Shown here: in pieces, positions 50,055 to 58,919 of the stretch | Numbering within the stretch: the stretch's first letter is position 1 | How the letters are laid out: each line of letters starts with the position of its first letter | NCBI RefSeq assembly: GCF_000800015.1 | Contig: NZ_JUGR01000001.1 | Coordinates: forward strand, 2,294,001 to 2,358,000 | Source of the DNA: Terriglobus sp. TAA 43 | GTDB lineage: Bacteria > Acidobacteriota > Terriglobia > Terriglobales > Acidobacteriaceae | Direction: 5' to 3' | Length of the DNA stretch: 64,000 bases | Notes under the pieces: generated by a model | Database searches by the model: none | The model's input: the letters and a program-made list of their open reading frames with translations, nothing else | Told to the model about the DNA's origin: nothing | Program-made: the position numbers and the translations under genes

Positions 50055-50798
50055 ATGCGCATCTTCAGCCTTTTCGCGTTGGTCGCGATTCTCAGCGTGC
50101 AAACCGCTCCCGCTCAGGCACCCAACACGCTCACTCCCGCAGAAAAGTCCGCGGGCTGGAAGTTGCTGTTCAACGGCCACGACAGCACAGGCTGGCGCAG
50201 CACACGCTCCAACGCTTTCCCTGCTTCAGGTTGGGAAGTGAAGGATGGCCTGCTTGCCGTGACTGAGTCGGGCGGCGAAGAGGGCGGCAACGCAGGCGAC
50301 ATCATCACCACCCGCGAATACACCAACTTCGAACTCACCGTTGACTTCCGCATCACGCCCGGCGCGAACTCCGGCATCAAGTACTTCGTCAACCTGAACG
50401 ACACACCCGGCCACGAGGGTCACGGCTCCAACATCGGCTTCGAGTACCAGATTCTCGACGACGCCCGACACCCCGACGCCAAGCTGGGCAAAGACGGCGA
50501 CCGCACCATCGCCTCGCTGTATGACATGATCCCCGCCGCCGCAAACAAGCCCACACATCCCATTGGCGAATGGAACACCGCCCGCATCGTCATCCGCGGC
50601 ACGCACGGCGAGCACTGGTTGAACGGCGTCAAGGTCGTCGAATATGACCGCAAGACCCCCGCCTTCCGTGCCCTCGTCGCAGGCAGCAAGTACCACGTTT
50701 ACCCCGGCTTCGGCGAAGCGGACCGCGGCTACATCCTGTTGCAGGACCATGGTTTCCCCGTTCAGTTCCGCAACATCAAGCTGCGCGAACTGCCCTAA
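50055..50798 (+). CDS. Secreted DUF1080 (3-keto-disaccharide hydrolase-like) protein
   Basis: A 247-residue exported protein (signal peptide MRIFSLFALVAILSVQTAPA). It has the DUF1080 beta-sandwich typical of laminin-G-like sugar-binding/hydrolase proteins: GWKLLFNGHDSTGWRS, then GWEVKDGLLAVTESGG, FELTVDFRITPGANSGIKYFV and GSNIGFEYQILDD. Recently studied relatives hydrolyse 3-keto-glycosides; here this is inferred. It starts 22 nt after the multicopper oxidase and is probably co-transcribed with it. Confidence 0.85.
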   Translation: MRIFSLFALVAILSVQTAPAQAPNTLTPAEKSAGWKLLFNGHDSTGWRSTRSNAFPASGWEVKDGLLAVTESGGEEGGNAGDIITTREYTNFELTVDFRITPGANSGIKYFVNLNDTPGHEGHGSNIGFEYQILDDARHPDAKLGKDGDRTIASLYDMIPAAANKPTHPIGEWNTARIVIRGTHGEHWLNGVKVVEYDRKTPAFRALVAGSKYHVYPGFGEADRGYILLQDHGFPVQFRNIKLRELP

Positions 50799-50878
50799 TA
50801 AGACGAGTTTTCCGCAACCGGAACGGCAGCAATAAACCCGGCCACAGCGTATGCTGAAAGTGAAGGGAAAGCGAAAAC

Positions 50879-52477
50879 ATGCTGCTGGCCGTCCTAGCGC
50901 TACAACTCATCCTTCTGGTTCTTCTGGTCGTTCTGCTGGCGCGTAAATCCGGCGCGAACACCACCGCCGACCCGCGTCTTTCCACCCTGCCGGACGCAAT
51001 GATTCAGCTTGCCGCCAAGCTCGACGCCAGCGACGCGGCCATGCGCAGCCACGTCATTGAGTTGCGCCGCGAACAAGCAGAAAACGCCACGCAGGCACGC
51101 CACGCCGCCGAACAGACCAGCCGCAACCTGCGCGAAGAAGTCAGCAACTCCATCACGACGCTGTCGAAGGCTATCAACGAAGGCATCACCGCCTCCCGCA
51201 CCGAAAATGCCAATGCCTTCGGCAACTTCCGCGCTGACAACGCCGAAGCCGCCAACAAGCTCCGTGAAGCCGTGACCGGCGAACTCAACCGCATCGGTCA
51301 GCGCCTCGAAACCTTCTTCGCCGAAGCGGCAAAGCAGGAACGCGAATCTCGCGTTGCGCTCAACAGCGCCCTCACCGAACTCACTGCCAACAACACGAAA
51401 AACAACGAGAACCTGCGCGAATCGTTGCAGCAGGCCTTCTCAAGCATCCGGTCGGAGCAGCGCGAGGCAGGCGAAGCACTCAAGACGACCGTCGAGTCCG
51501 GCCTGCGCACCCTGAACACCGACAACGCCGCCAAGCTGGATGAAATGCGCGTCATCGTCGACGAAAAGCTGCAATCCACATTGAACGAGCGCCTCACCGC
51601 CAGCTTCGGAACAGTCAGCGATCAGCTCACCAAGGTCCACACCGGCCTGGGCGAAATGAAGGAACTGGCAACCGGCGTCAGCGATCTGAAGCGTGTCTTC
51701 TCCAACGTGAAATCCCGCGGTGTTGTGGGCGAATTCCAGCTCGGCATGCAGCTCGAACAGATGTTCAGCCGCGACCAATACCTGGTGAACGCGAAGATCA
51801 AAGAAGGCTCCGGCGAAGCCGTGGAATTCGCTCTGAAAATCCCCGAGGGCGATAACAACCACGTGCTCCTCCCGATCGACGCCAAGTTCCCGCGCGAAGA
51901 CTGGGAGCGCCTGGAATGGGCCTACGAACATGGCACAAAGGAAGAGCAGGACAAGGCAGGTAACGCATTTGAACGCGCCATCCGCACAGAAGGAAAGCGT
52001 ATCTGCGACAAGTACATCGATCCGCCGAAGACCCTCCCGGTGGGCATCATGTTCCTTCCCACGGAAGCACTTTACGCAGAAGTGATGCGTCGCCCCGGCT
52101 TACAGGCCGAACTGCAGTCCCAGTGCCGCGTCACCGTAGCGGGCCCATCCAGCTTCATGGCGATTCTGACCAGCTTCCAGATGGGCTTCCGCACGCTTGC
52201 GATCCAGCAAAAGGGCAGCGAGGTCTGGAACGTACTTGCCAACGTGAAGAAGGAGTTCGGCAAGTTTGAACTCCTCATGGACAAGGTTCAGAACAACGTG
52301 AAAACAGTCCAGAACACGCTCGGCGACATTGGCACCCGCACACGCCAGATCAACCGCAAACTCCATGACGTCAGCGAGTTGCCCGCACTGGAGACTGCAC
52401 CAAAGAGCGGCCTGCTTTCTTTTGAAACCGCCAGCGTTGCGCCAGCGCTTTTCGCAACCGAAGAAGACGAATCCTAA
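50879..52477 (+). CDS. rmuC: DNA recombination protein RmuC
   Basis: A 532-residue protein with one N-terminal membrane anchor (LLAVLALQLILLVLLVVLLA), a long coiled coil (about 60-255) and the RmuC domain: SRGVVGEFQLGMQLEQMF, ALKIPEGDNNHVLLPIDAKFPREDWERL, GIMFLPTEALYAEV and a final helical region. RmuC limits inversions of short inverted repeats and has a nuclease-like fold. AAGGGAAAG precedes the ATG. The 3' end overlaps the convergent GGDEF gene by 4 nt. Confidence 0.92.
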   Translation: MLLAVLALQLILLVLLVVLLARKSGANTTADPRLSTLPDAMIQLAAKLDASDAAMRSHVIELRREQAENATQARHAAEQTSRNLREEVSNSITTLSKAINEGITASRTENANAFGNFRADNAEAANKLREAVTGELNRIGQRLETFFAEAAKQERESRVALNSALTELTANNTKNNENLRESLQQAFSSIRSEQREAGEALKTTVESGLRTLNTDNAAKLDEMRVIVDEKLQSTLNERLTASFGTVSDQLTKVHTGLGEMKELATGVSDLKRVFSNVKSRGVVGEFQLGMQLEQMFSRDQYLVNAKIKEGSGEAVEFALKIPEGDNNHVLLPIDAKFPREDWERLEWAYEHGTKEEQDKAGNAFERAIRTEGKRICDKYIDPPKTLPVGIMFLPTEALYAEVMRRPGLQAELQSQCRVTVAGPSSFMAILTSFQMGFRTLAIQQKGSEVWNVLANVKKEFGKFELLMDKVQNNVKTVQNTLGDIGTRTRQINRKLHDVSELPALETAPKSGLLSFETASVAPALFATEEDES

Positions 52478-53775
52478 GCCGACTGCAAATACACGGCGCG
52501 CTCTGACGACCCGCGGTCGCGGCGCAGTGCATCTCGTAGCGTCTTCTGTTCATACATGCGCTGATCCGCCAAGCGCATCAGTGCGCCCTGCTCCTCGGCA
52601 TCCTGCGGGAACGTCGCCACCCCAATGCTTGCCGAGACTCGCACCACGCGTTCGGCATAGCGCGGCCCCAGGTTCACCGGCTCTTCCACTGCCTCCAGCA
52701 ATAGCTTGCGGATCTGCAGGTTCTCCAACTCATCCGAACCGGCCACAATCACCGAGAATTCATCACCGCCCTGTCGCGCCACTAAACCAAGCGGCTTTGC
52801 CGTTGTGGCCAGGTTCATCGCAACACTCTTCAGCAGAATGTCGCCCGCATCATGGCCCAGCGTGTCATTCACCTGCTTGAACCCGTTCAGATCCAGCGTG
52901 AAGACGCTCACGCTGTGCTGCTCCTGTTGCGCATGGAGCAGCAATGCATGCAGCCGGTCATCAAAGTGTCTGCGATTGGGCAGTCCTGTCAGTTCATCGT
53001 GCAGTGCGAGCCGCTCGCTGCTGGATAACTGCTCTTCCAGCATCACCACCAGAAGACCCACCGTGATGATGAACTTCTGCATATCCCATACTTCGCTGGC
53101 GAAGTCGATCCACTTTGGATGTTGGCTGACCATCCAGGAATGTGTGGCAAAACAAAGCGACCACATGGCAAACCCTGCCACAACCGCCAGGCTTCCACGG
53201 CTTCCCTTGGGCAGCGACCGCGCGAAAGCAACGGCGCACATCAGGTACACCAGTGCCAGGCCAAAGTAAGCGGCGCTCCGATACTGCGATGTTGCCACGG
53301 AAAAGGCAGCCGGTCCCCAAAGCGCGACCATCACCACCAGTTGCCACCAGCTTCTCCGCAATGCAGAGGAAATCAGCGAGACGGCTACGCCCGCTCCGAT
53401 ACAAATCCAATACGGTGACGGCGTACGCACGTCCCACCCATACACGGTCAGCATCGCCAGCAGGGGAAGCGCGTTGCTGCACAGCAGCAGCGCGCGGTGA
53501 TCCATTCTGCGCAAGCTGCTGGACGCGGAAAACAAAAACAGGATCCCCGCCACCAGGTAGGCGTCCAACGCCACCACATGCGATAGCCGGTGCACCAGAA
53601 GAGTGATGTCCCGCAACATGTAGATGATGTGGGCAGCGCATTCCGTCAGGATCAGCATCAACCCGCCAATCCACAGCCGCAGCCCCTCGCGGTCACGATG
53701 GCGCTGGCGCACCGCCAGCAGGACGCCCACTAGCAGCGACATCGCAAAAAAATCTGGCAGCAAGAGGTAATTCAT
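52474..53775 (-). CDS. Membrane diguanylate cyclase (GGDEF)
   Basis: From the ATG at 53775 (MNYLLLPDFF, the usual opening of this acidobacterial family) the protein has 433 residues: about seven membrane helices, then a cytoplasmic GGDEF domain with RQGGDEFSVIV (GGDEF at 336-340), which makes cyclic di-GMP. The RxxD inhibitory site is not visible at the usual place just upstream, so product inhibition may be weak. The frame extends to 53826 (ATGs at 53805 and 53826). Its stop overlaps the rmuC stop. Confidence 0.9.
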   Translation of the reverse strand: MNYLLLPDFFAMSLLVGVLLAVRQRHRDREGLRLWIGGLMLILTECAAHIIYMLRDITLLVHRLSHVVALDAYLVAGILFLFSASSSLRRMDHRALLLCSNALPLLAMLTVYGWDVRTPSPYWICIGAGVAVSLISSALRRSWWQLVVMVALWGPAAFSVATSQYRSAAYFGLALVYLMCAVAFARSLPKGSRGSLAVVAGFAMWSLCFATHSWMVSQHPKWIDFASEVWDMQKFIITVGLLVVMLEEQLSSSERLALHDELTGLPNRRHFDDRLHALLLHAQQEQHSVSVFTLDLNGFKQVNDTLGHDAGDILLKSVAMNLATTAKPLGLVARQGGDEFSVIVAGSDELENLQIRKLLLEAVEEPVNLGPRYAERVVRVSASIGVATFPQDAEEQGALMRLADQRMYEQKTLRDALRRDRGSSERAVYLQSA

Positions 53776-53863
53776 CCCATCTCGTTTCGGCTTTTCATCA
53801 TTCATCCACCGACAACGGTTTCGCAACCGCTCCGGAACGCCTAGAAAACCACTTGCAGATTAA

Positions 53864-53893
53864 TTTAGATGCCGTAAGATGACGCTTTGTAAA
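53864..53893 (-). promoter_or_regulatory. Candidate promoter of the diguanylate cyclase gene
   Basis: On the minus strand TTTACA (53888-53893, 5/6 to -35) and TCTAAA (53864-53869, 4/6 to -10) are 18 nt apart, about 85 nt before the start codon at 53775. Confidence 0.45.
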
Positions 53894-53905
53894 AATGTAT
53901 TTACA
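53888..53905. promoter_or_regulatory. Inverted repeat overlapping the cyclase -35 box
   Basis: TGTAAA-N6-TTTACA is an 18-nt inverted repeat with perfect 6-bp arms. It overlaps the putative -35 and could be a repressor site for the cyclase gene, or an operator shared with the acpP side. Short arms mean chance is possible. Confidence 0.4.
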
Positions 53906-53947
53906 GTACCTCCGTGGTAAAAAGCCGTTCGGAAAATGGCTCGTCTC

Positions 53948-53976
53948 TGGTAACGAGGCCCCGCGCTCTGTACACT
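53948..53976 (+). promoter_or_regulatory. Possible acpP promoter
   Basis: TGGTAA (53948-53953) and TACACT (53971-53976) are 17 nt apart, about 118 nt before the acpP ATG. The -35 match is only 3/6. The GTACACTGG core matches the one before tRNA-Gln. Confidence 0.3.
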
Positions 53977-54093
53977 GGTTAGCGGTTCAGCATGCCGAAA
54001 AGGGCATCCGGAGGTCGGGCGTTGGTTGTCCGGATTCCGCATCCAAAGGGTTTGCAACAATCATTTTTAATAGGTTCTGTTTAGGAGAAAGCA

Positions 54094-54336
54094 ATGGCAT
54101 CGGTTGACGAGAAGGTGAAAAGCATCATCGTGGAGCAGCTCCAGGTGGACGAGGCCGAGGTAACCCCCGGCGCCAGCTTCCAGGAAGACCTGGGCGCGGA
54201 CTCGCTCGACGTGGTAGAGCTGGTGATGCAGTTTGAAGAAGCCTTCGACATTCAGATCCCTGACGAAGACGCTGAGAAGATCAAGACCGTCAAGGACGCA
54301 ACGGACTACATCGAAGCGCACGCAAAGGCGAAGTAA
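54094..54336 (+). CDS. acpP: Acyl carrier protein
   Basis: An 80-residue acidic protein that carries the growing acyl chain in fatty-acid synthesis. The phosphopantetheine attachment Ser37 is in [10 protein letters not shown], the hallmark motif. TAGGAGAA lies 6 nt before the ATG. It is followed by fabF after 2 nt, the classical acpP-fabF pair, which implies co-transcription. All features are as in the family. Confidence 0.97.
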   Translation: MASVDEKVKSIIVEQLQVDEAEVTPGASFQEDLGADSLDVVELVMQFEEAFDIQIPDEDAEKIKTVKDATDYIEAHAKAK

Positions 54337-54338
54337 TC

Positions 54339-55604
54339 GTGGCACAAGCAACAATTCCCGCACGACGCGTTGTCGTAACGGGCATCGGACTGATCTGCGG
54401 CATCGGCAACACGGCTCCGGCGGTGTGGGATTCGCTGATGGCTGGCAAGAGCGGCATGGCAGGGATTACGGCCTTCGATCTCGAAGGCCATTCCGTGCTG
54501 TTTGCCGCGGAAGTCAAGGACTTTGACCCGCACACGTTCGTGGACAAGAAGGAGGCCCGCAAGATGGGCCGCTTCATCCACTTCGCAATGGCTGCGGCGG
54601 CAGAGGCCATGGCCCACTCCGGTCTGCAGGTCACGCCGGAAAACGAAGAAATGGTCGGCGTCCACATCGGCTCGGGCATCGGCGGGTTCGACATCATTGA
54701 GCGCGAACACACCAACCTGATGAACGGTGGCCCCCGCAAGGTATCGCCCTTCTTCATCCCGGCGTCCATCGTGAACCTTGCCGCGGGCCACGTCTCCATC
54801 AAGTACGGAGCAAAGGGCCCCAACGAAGCCACGGCAACCGCCTGCACCACCTCGGCGCACGCCATTGGCGACGCCTACCGCACCATCCAGCGCGGCGATG
54901 CCGACGCCATGATCGCGGGCGGTGCAGAGGCTGCCATCACGCCCCTGGGCGTCAGCGGCTTCGCGAACATGAAGGCACTCTCCACACGCAACGACGCCCC
55001 CACAAAGGCTTCGCGTCCGTGGGACAAGGATCGCGACGGCTTCGTCATTGGCGAAGGCGCGGGCATCCTCATCCTGGAAGAGCTGGAATTTGCCAAGGCA
55101 CGCGGCGCAAAGATCCTGGGTGAAGTTGTCGGCTACGGCATGAGCTCCGACGCATTCCACATGACCGGCATGGCCCCCGAAGGCGAGGGCTGCGCACGTG
55201 CCATGCGGAACGCGCTGAAGACCGCAGACCTGCAGCCGGAACAGATCGACTACGTGAACGCTCACGCCACCTCCACGCCGCTTGGCGACGCAATGGAGAG
55301 CAAGGGCATGGAGACGATCTTCGGCGAGCACGCTCTGAGCCACAAACTGCTTGTCAGCTCCACCAAGTCCATGACCGGCCACCTTCTGGGCGGCGCAGGC
55401 GGACTGGAAGCAGGCATCACACTCATGGCGCTACAAAAGGGCATCGCTCCACCGACCATCAATCTGGACGACGTGGATCCCGAATGCCGCTTGAACTACG
55501 TGCCCAACAAGCCCGTGGAAAAAGAGATGACTTATGCTCTCTCAAACTCCTTCGGCTTCGGCGGCACCAATGGTTCGCTCATCTTCAAGCGCTGGACAGA
55601 GTAA
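54339..55604 (+). CDS. fabF: Beta-ketoacyl-ACP synthase II
   Basis: A 421-residue thiolase-fold condensing enzyme elongating acyl-ACP. Active-site residues are Cys169 (ATACTTSAHAIG), His309 (NAHATSTPLGD), Lys343 and His348 (KSMTGHLLGGAGG), and the C-terminal NSFGFGGTNGSLIF is present. It starts at a GTG 2 nt after acpP. A terminator closes the operon at 55619. Confidence 0.97.
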   Translation: MAQATIPARRVVVTGIGLICGIGNTAPAVWDSLMAGKSGMAGITAFDLEGHSVLFAAEVKDFDPHTFVDKKEARKMGRFIHFAMAAAAEAMAHSGLQVTPENEEMVGVHIGSGIGGFDIIEREHTNLMNGGPRKVSPFFIPASIVNLAAGHVSIKYGAKGPNEATATACTTSAHAIGDAYRTIQRGDADAMIAGGAEAAITPLGVSGFANMKALSTRNDAPTKASRPWDKDRDGFVIGEGAGILILEELEFAKARGAKILGEVVGYGMSSDAFHMTGMAPEGEGCARAMRNALKTADLQPEQIDYVNAHATSTPLGDAMESKGMETIFGEHALSHKLLVSSTKSMTGHLLGGAGGLEAGITLMALQKGIAPPTINLDDVDPECRLNYVPNKPVEKEMTYALSNSFGFGGTNGSLIFKRWTE

Positions 55605-55618
55605 AAAACATCCAAATG

Positions 55619-55645
55619 GAAACGGGGCTGTAAAGGCCCCGTTTC
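55619..55645 (+). terminator. Rho-independent terminator after fabF
   Basis: A 10-bp stem (GAAACGGGGC/GCCCCGTTTC) with a 7-nt loop starts 15 nt after the fabF stop, followed by ATTTG. It ends the acpP-fabF unit. Confidence 0.75.
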
Positions 55646-55688
55646 ATTTGCCTTGAGATTGCCACCCGGTTAGTGTGAAGGCACAATC

Positions 55689-57005
55689 ATGCTTTTTGCC
55701 ACGCTTGGCGCCCTACGACATTCTCATGATTTCCTTACCCTCAGCAGCCGCGCCACGCTTGGGCTATTGGGTGCATGCGTCGCGATATTCGTCTGTTTCC
55801 GAGGCCTTCCCGCAAGCCTTAAACGCCTGACCAGGCGTTCGTTCGACATCTCCACAACTGCAGGATTCGCTCTGCTGCACCTGGCAATCTTCCTGCCTTT
55901 GGTCGTGGCACACGTGCCATTGCATGCGGACGTTCCGTCGTTCTATCTTCCGCAGGCTCGTGAAGTTCTGAACGGCAAGATTCCCTACGTGGATTTTCAT
56001 TCCAGCTACGGCCCACTGCATTCGTATCTTGATGCGGCGGCCCTCCGCATCTGGAACAACGGATACGCGCTCCTGCTACTGGTCATCCTCTGCGATGTAG
56101 CAGCGTTTCCGATCTGGTTGACAGCGCTGCGCCGCTGGTTTCCAGAAGACCGCACGCGCTGCGTGGCTCTCATGGTCATGACGCAGCCGTTGCTGCTCTG
56201 GAACATCGCTGCCGACGGCCGCAACGACGCAATCATCTTTCTGCTTCTGGGAACAGCGGTAGCGCTCGTGGCGCGTAGCGACTTCTTTTCAGGCATGGCT
56301 GCCACCGCGCCGCTGGTCGTCGTCAAGTTCCTGCCCATCATCCTGATTCCGCACATCTTTGCCGCAGCTCGTCGGCGCTGGCTATGGATCTGCGGCGGCC
56401 TTCTACTACCTGTCATAGGCTATGGCGCGTTATTGGCGATGCACGCGGACATTCTTCAATCGCTCAAAACAGAAGGAGCGATTGCGACCGCAGGGGGCGC
56501 GCCGTACGCATTTACGGCGCTTACAGGACTCGCGGTTTCTCCAATGGTGTCGAGCATCATCCTTGTAGCGGCGTATTTGTTCGCGCTGTGCTGGCTCACG
56601 CGAAGTTCACTCCGCGCGACCAATGATCGTGAAAAGATGAGTGTCCTTATGTGCGGGATTCTCGCACTCCAACTCGTCTTGCTCTTCTTTTCGAAGAAGT
56701 CCTATCCCGTATACCTGCTGCCTGCTGCCGTCCCGCTGGCGGCTTACACTCTGCAATCGTCCCACCGCGGTCGGCATATCACTCCCGTCGTCTACGCGTT
56801 GCTTCTGGTGTTCTCCATGATCCAGACTTCCCTCTGGTACGGCCAGATGGCACTGGAGAGCGCCACCAGCCTCCACGCCGACCTGATGGGAGGCAGCCCC
56901 TTAGCAGCCTTTGAATTTCTCGTGATGGCACTGCCGGCTGCGTGCTACCTGTATCTGCTTGTGACGATCCTGCGCGATCTGTCCACGCAACGGGATCTGG
57001 CTTAA
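55689..57005 (+). CDS. GT-C-type membrane glycosyltransferase (DUF2029/GT87-like)
   Basis: A 438-residue membrane protein with 9-11 spans. The first extracytoplasmic loop, HADVPSFYLPQAREVLNGKIPYVDFHSSYGPL, has the Asp-rich, aromatic pattern of GT-C transferases that use polyprenyl-phosphate sugars. It likely adds sugar to lipid or protein outside the membrane. It is unrelated by eye to its convergent neighbour at 57002 except for fold; the two stop codons overlap by 4 nt. The acceptor cannot be named. Confidence 0.7.
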   Translation: MLFATLGALRHSHDFLTLSSRATLGLLGACVAIFVCFRGLPASLKRLTRRSFDISTTAGFALLHLAIFLPLVVAHVPLHADVPSFYLPQAREVLNGKIPYVDFHSSYGPLHSYLDAAALRIWNNGYALLLLVILCDVAAFPIWLTALRRWFPEDRTRCVALMVMTQPLLLWNIAADGRNDAIIFLLLGTAVALVARSDFFSGMAATAPLVVVKFLPIILIPHIFAAARRRWLWICGGLLLPVIGYGALLAMHADILQSLKTEGAIATAGGAPYAFTALTGLAVSPMVSSIILVAAYLFALCWLTRSSLRATNDREKMSVLMCGILALQLVLLFFSKKSYPVYLLPAAVPLAAYTLQSSHRGRHITPVVYALLLVFSMIQTSLWYGQMALESATSLHADLMGGSPLAAFEFLVMALPAACYLYLLVTILRDLSTQRDLA

Positions 57006-58204
57006 GCCATACGAAAGAAAATCCATGTGCCGCAGCAAATAGCCTGCGACACAAGCGCCGTGAGCATCGTCGCCAGGAACAGTTTGCGCTGCGGAGTTTC
57101 GCTCGCATCGGCCAGCACACCCGCCGCAAACGTCAGCAGAAACGGATACGCCCACAACACCGGCACCGTGGTCACCTGCGTTGTCACTAGCGGCAGAATC
57201 GCCAACGCCACTAGCAGTGGCACCACGTTGCCAAAGTAGCGCGCTCGCTTCATCAGCACAAACAGCGCCACTGCGATTGCAAGAATTCCCGTCACTGCTA
57301 TCTGCATCGGATCACGCAGCAGTTCCAACGCTGGATGATAGTCCAGGGTGAACCGCGCAGCGCCAGCCGTGAACACGTACAGGAACAGGCTCATGTGAAA
57401 CACATACGACGCCAGCACCATCAGCATGGCGCCGAACGATGACACCAGCAGCAGCGGAAACACTAACGTCCTGCGGCGCTCTGCAATCCAAATCATGAAT
57501 ACGGCGGATGCAATCAGTCCAACCAACGCGGCCAGAATATGCGAGCAAGCGGTAAGCCCCAGCGCCACGGTGTACAGCACAATGCGTGGCCGCCACTTCC
57601 GCGGCGGCCCGTACATCGCATGCGCAATACCAATGGCCGTATACACAACGGCAAACAAGCCCCACGCGGCCAGAATCTCGTTATTCGGTGTCGTCGCGTA
57701 TCGCAGTACCGTGGGCGACAGACAATACAGCCCCAGCGCAAACGCTCCGGGGATGTTGCCAAACAGCCTGCGACTCACCCACCACAGCCCTGCCCCCAGC
57801 AACGCCGCGGCCAGAGCAAACGGCACACGCAGCAGGAAGCGCGTTCCCACAATCTGGTGTCGCAGATCATAGATCGAGCCACCCGTGGGATCGCCCTGCG
57901 CCTCCGCGCCATGCCGCTTCGCATCCACCCAGTCGGCAACCTGCAGAGCCTTCACGTACACCGTCAGCGGCAGAGCAGCCGCGCGATACGCCAGCGTCCC
58001 ATCGCCCTGCATATTCCCGCAAGTGGTGAAATACCCGGCGGTTGGAACAGGCTTCTCCCACATCTCGCGCCCACACAGCGCATACCGATAATCGCGGTCA
58101 GTAAGTTCTGTCCGCCCAATCAGGTAGAGACATTCAGCAAAAAAGAACAGGAGGATCAGCGCCGCAACCCGTTGCGGCCTGCCGAAGTGGATACGAAATT
58201 TCAT
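57002..58204 (-). CDS. GT-C-type membrane glycosyltransferase (ArnT/PMT-like)
   Basis: A 400-residue membrane protein with about 9-10 spans. The N-terminal span is followed by a luminal loop containing TELTDRDYRYALCGREMW, a GT-C-like Asp region, and later HQIVGTRFLLRVPFALAAAL, the motif region shared with GT39/83 proteins. It is expected to transfer sugars from polyprenyl-phosphate donors. The stop is a TAA that overlaps the neighbouring stop on the other strand at a perfect 12-bp palindrome (56998-57009). Substrate unknown. Confidence 0.7.
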   Translation of the reverse strand: MKFRIHFGRPQRVAALILLFFFAECLYLIGRTELTDRDYRYALCGREMWEKPVPTAGYFTTCGNMQGDGTLAYRAAALPLTVYVKALQVADWVDAKRHGAEAQGDPTGGSIYDLRHQIVGTRFLLRVPFALAAALLGAGLWWVSRRLFGNIPGAFALGLYCLSPTVLRYATTPNNEILAAWGLFAVVYTAIGIAHAMYGPPRKWRPRIVLYTVALGLTACSHILAALVGLIASAVFMIWIAERRRTLVFPLLLVSSFGAMLMVLASYVFHMSLFLYVFTAGAARFTLDYHPALELLRDPMQIAVTGILAIAVALFVLMKRARYFGNVVPLLVALAILPLVTTQVTTVPVLWAYPFLLTFAAGVLADASETPQRKLFLATMLTALVSQAICCGTWIFFRMA

Positions 58205-58309
58205 GGTCGATACGCATCTTCGAGTGTTGCAGCTTGAGCCAAACTCAGCAAGTCAGCCGCTATGAACAGGGCGCGTATCCGAAGCCAATCCTCGCGTACC
58301 CTTAAAGAC

Positions 58310-58759
58310 ATGGACTCCCTCACCTTCCGCGTAGGCTCCGGCCGTCTCGTCAGCTACTCCCCCACCCGCGAACTTCCGTGGCGCGTGGTGTTCGAGGATG
58401 AGGGCGTCGCTGCCTACTGCTACGCCTGCGATGGCCGCCTGGCCACCGTAGAAGACGAGTTCGACATCACAGTGCTCGACTCCATGCTGGTTTACAACGT
58501 TGCCGCCATGCGCCGCGAGCCGGAAGGTGATCGCGAACGCCTGCTTACCGTGGAATGGAGCCGCGACGGCCAGCAGGCCGCCCTTCGCCTCGACGGTGTA
58601 CCGCAGGTACTGGTCGACTTTGAGCGCCGTGAGAGCTTCTGCCGCAGCGACTTCCCCAACTTCATGGACGACGGCAGCCACCGCTGGCGCACCACCACGC
58701 ACGCCTGGGACGACGCCGCGATGACTCGCTTCGAAGAAGCTGCCCTCGCGGCACAATAG
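58310..58759 (+). CDS. Conserved hypothetical protein
   Basis: From the ATG at 58310 the protein has 149 residues (MDSLTFRVGSGRLVSYSP); the frame is open to 58262. No signal peptide, no membrane span, no motif that I know. It contains several acidic and aromatic residues (a WRTTTHAWDDAAM segment near the end) and a Cys-containing stretch (CYACDGR). The gene lies between two convergent/divergent neighbours and appears to be monocistronic. Confidence that it is a gene comes from the uninterrupted frame and even codon use. Confidence 0.55.
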   Translation: MDSLTFRVGSGRLVSYSPTRELPWRVVFEDEGVAAYCYACDGRLATVEDEFDITVLDSMLVYNVAAMRREPEGDRERLLTVEWSRDGQQAALRLDGVPQVLVDFERRESFCRSDFPNFMDDGSHRWRTTTHAWDDAAMTRFEEAALAAQ

Positions 58760-58844
58760 GCCGTATCGCGCCACGCACGGGGCTTGGGTCTTCCGGGCCT
58801 CGAAAGTGCAGTCCTGCGGCAGCTATGCTGTCTTCCATAGCCCT

Positions 58845-58895
58845 TTACAGAGGTTCCTGGAGCCAAAACGCCCCGACCGGCGTCCTTCTCTGTAA
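58845..58895 (+). promoter_or_regulatory. Leader of the TIGR03435 gene with inverted repeat
   Basis: The 160-nt gap 58760-58919 holds an 8-bp inverted repeat, TTACAGAG (58845-58852) and CTCTGTAA (58888-58895), 35 nt apart and about 24 nt before the start codon. It could form a leader stem. I saw no gene in the gap. Confidence 0.35.
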
Positions 58896-58919
58896 GAAGC
58901 GGCCGGAGGTAGAAGCATC

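Noticed and set aside
54306-55382. 358-codon minus-strand frame opposite fabF
   Set aside because: fabF has all its catalytic motifs on the plus strand. The antisense reading has no family signature.
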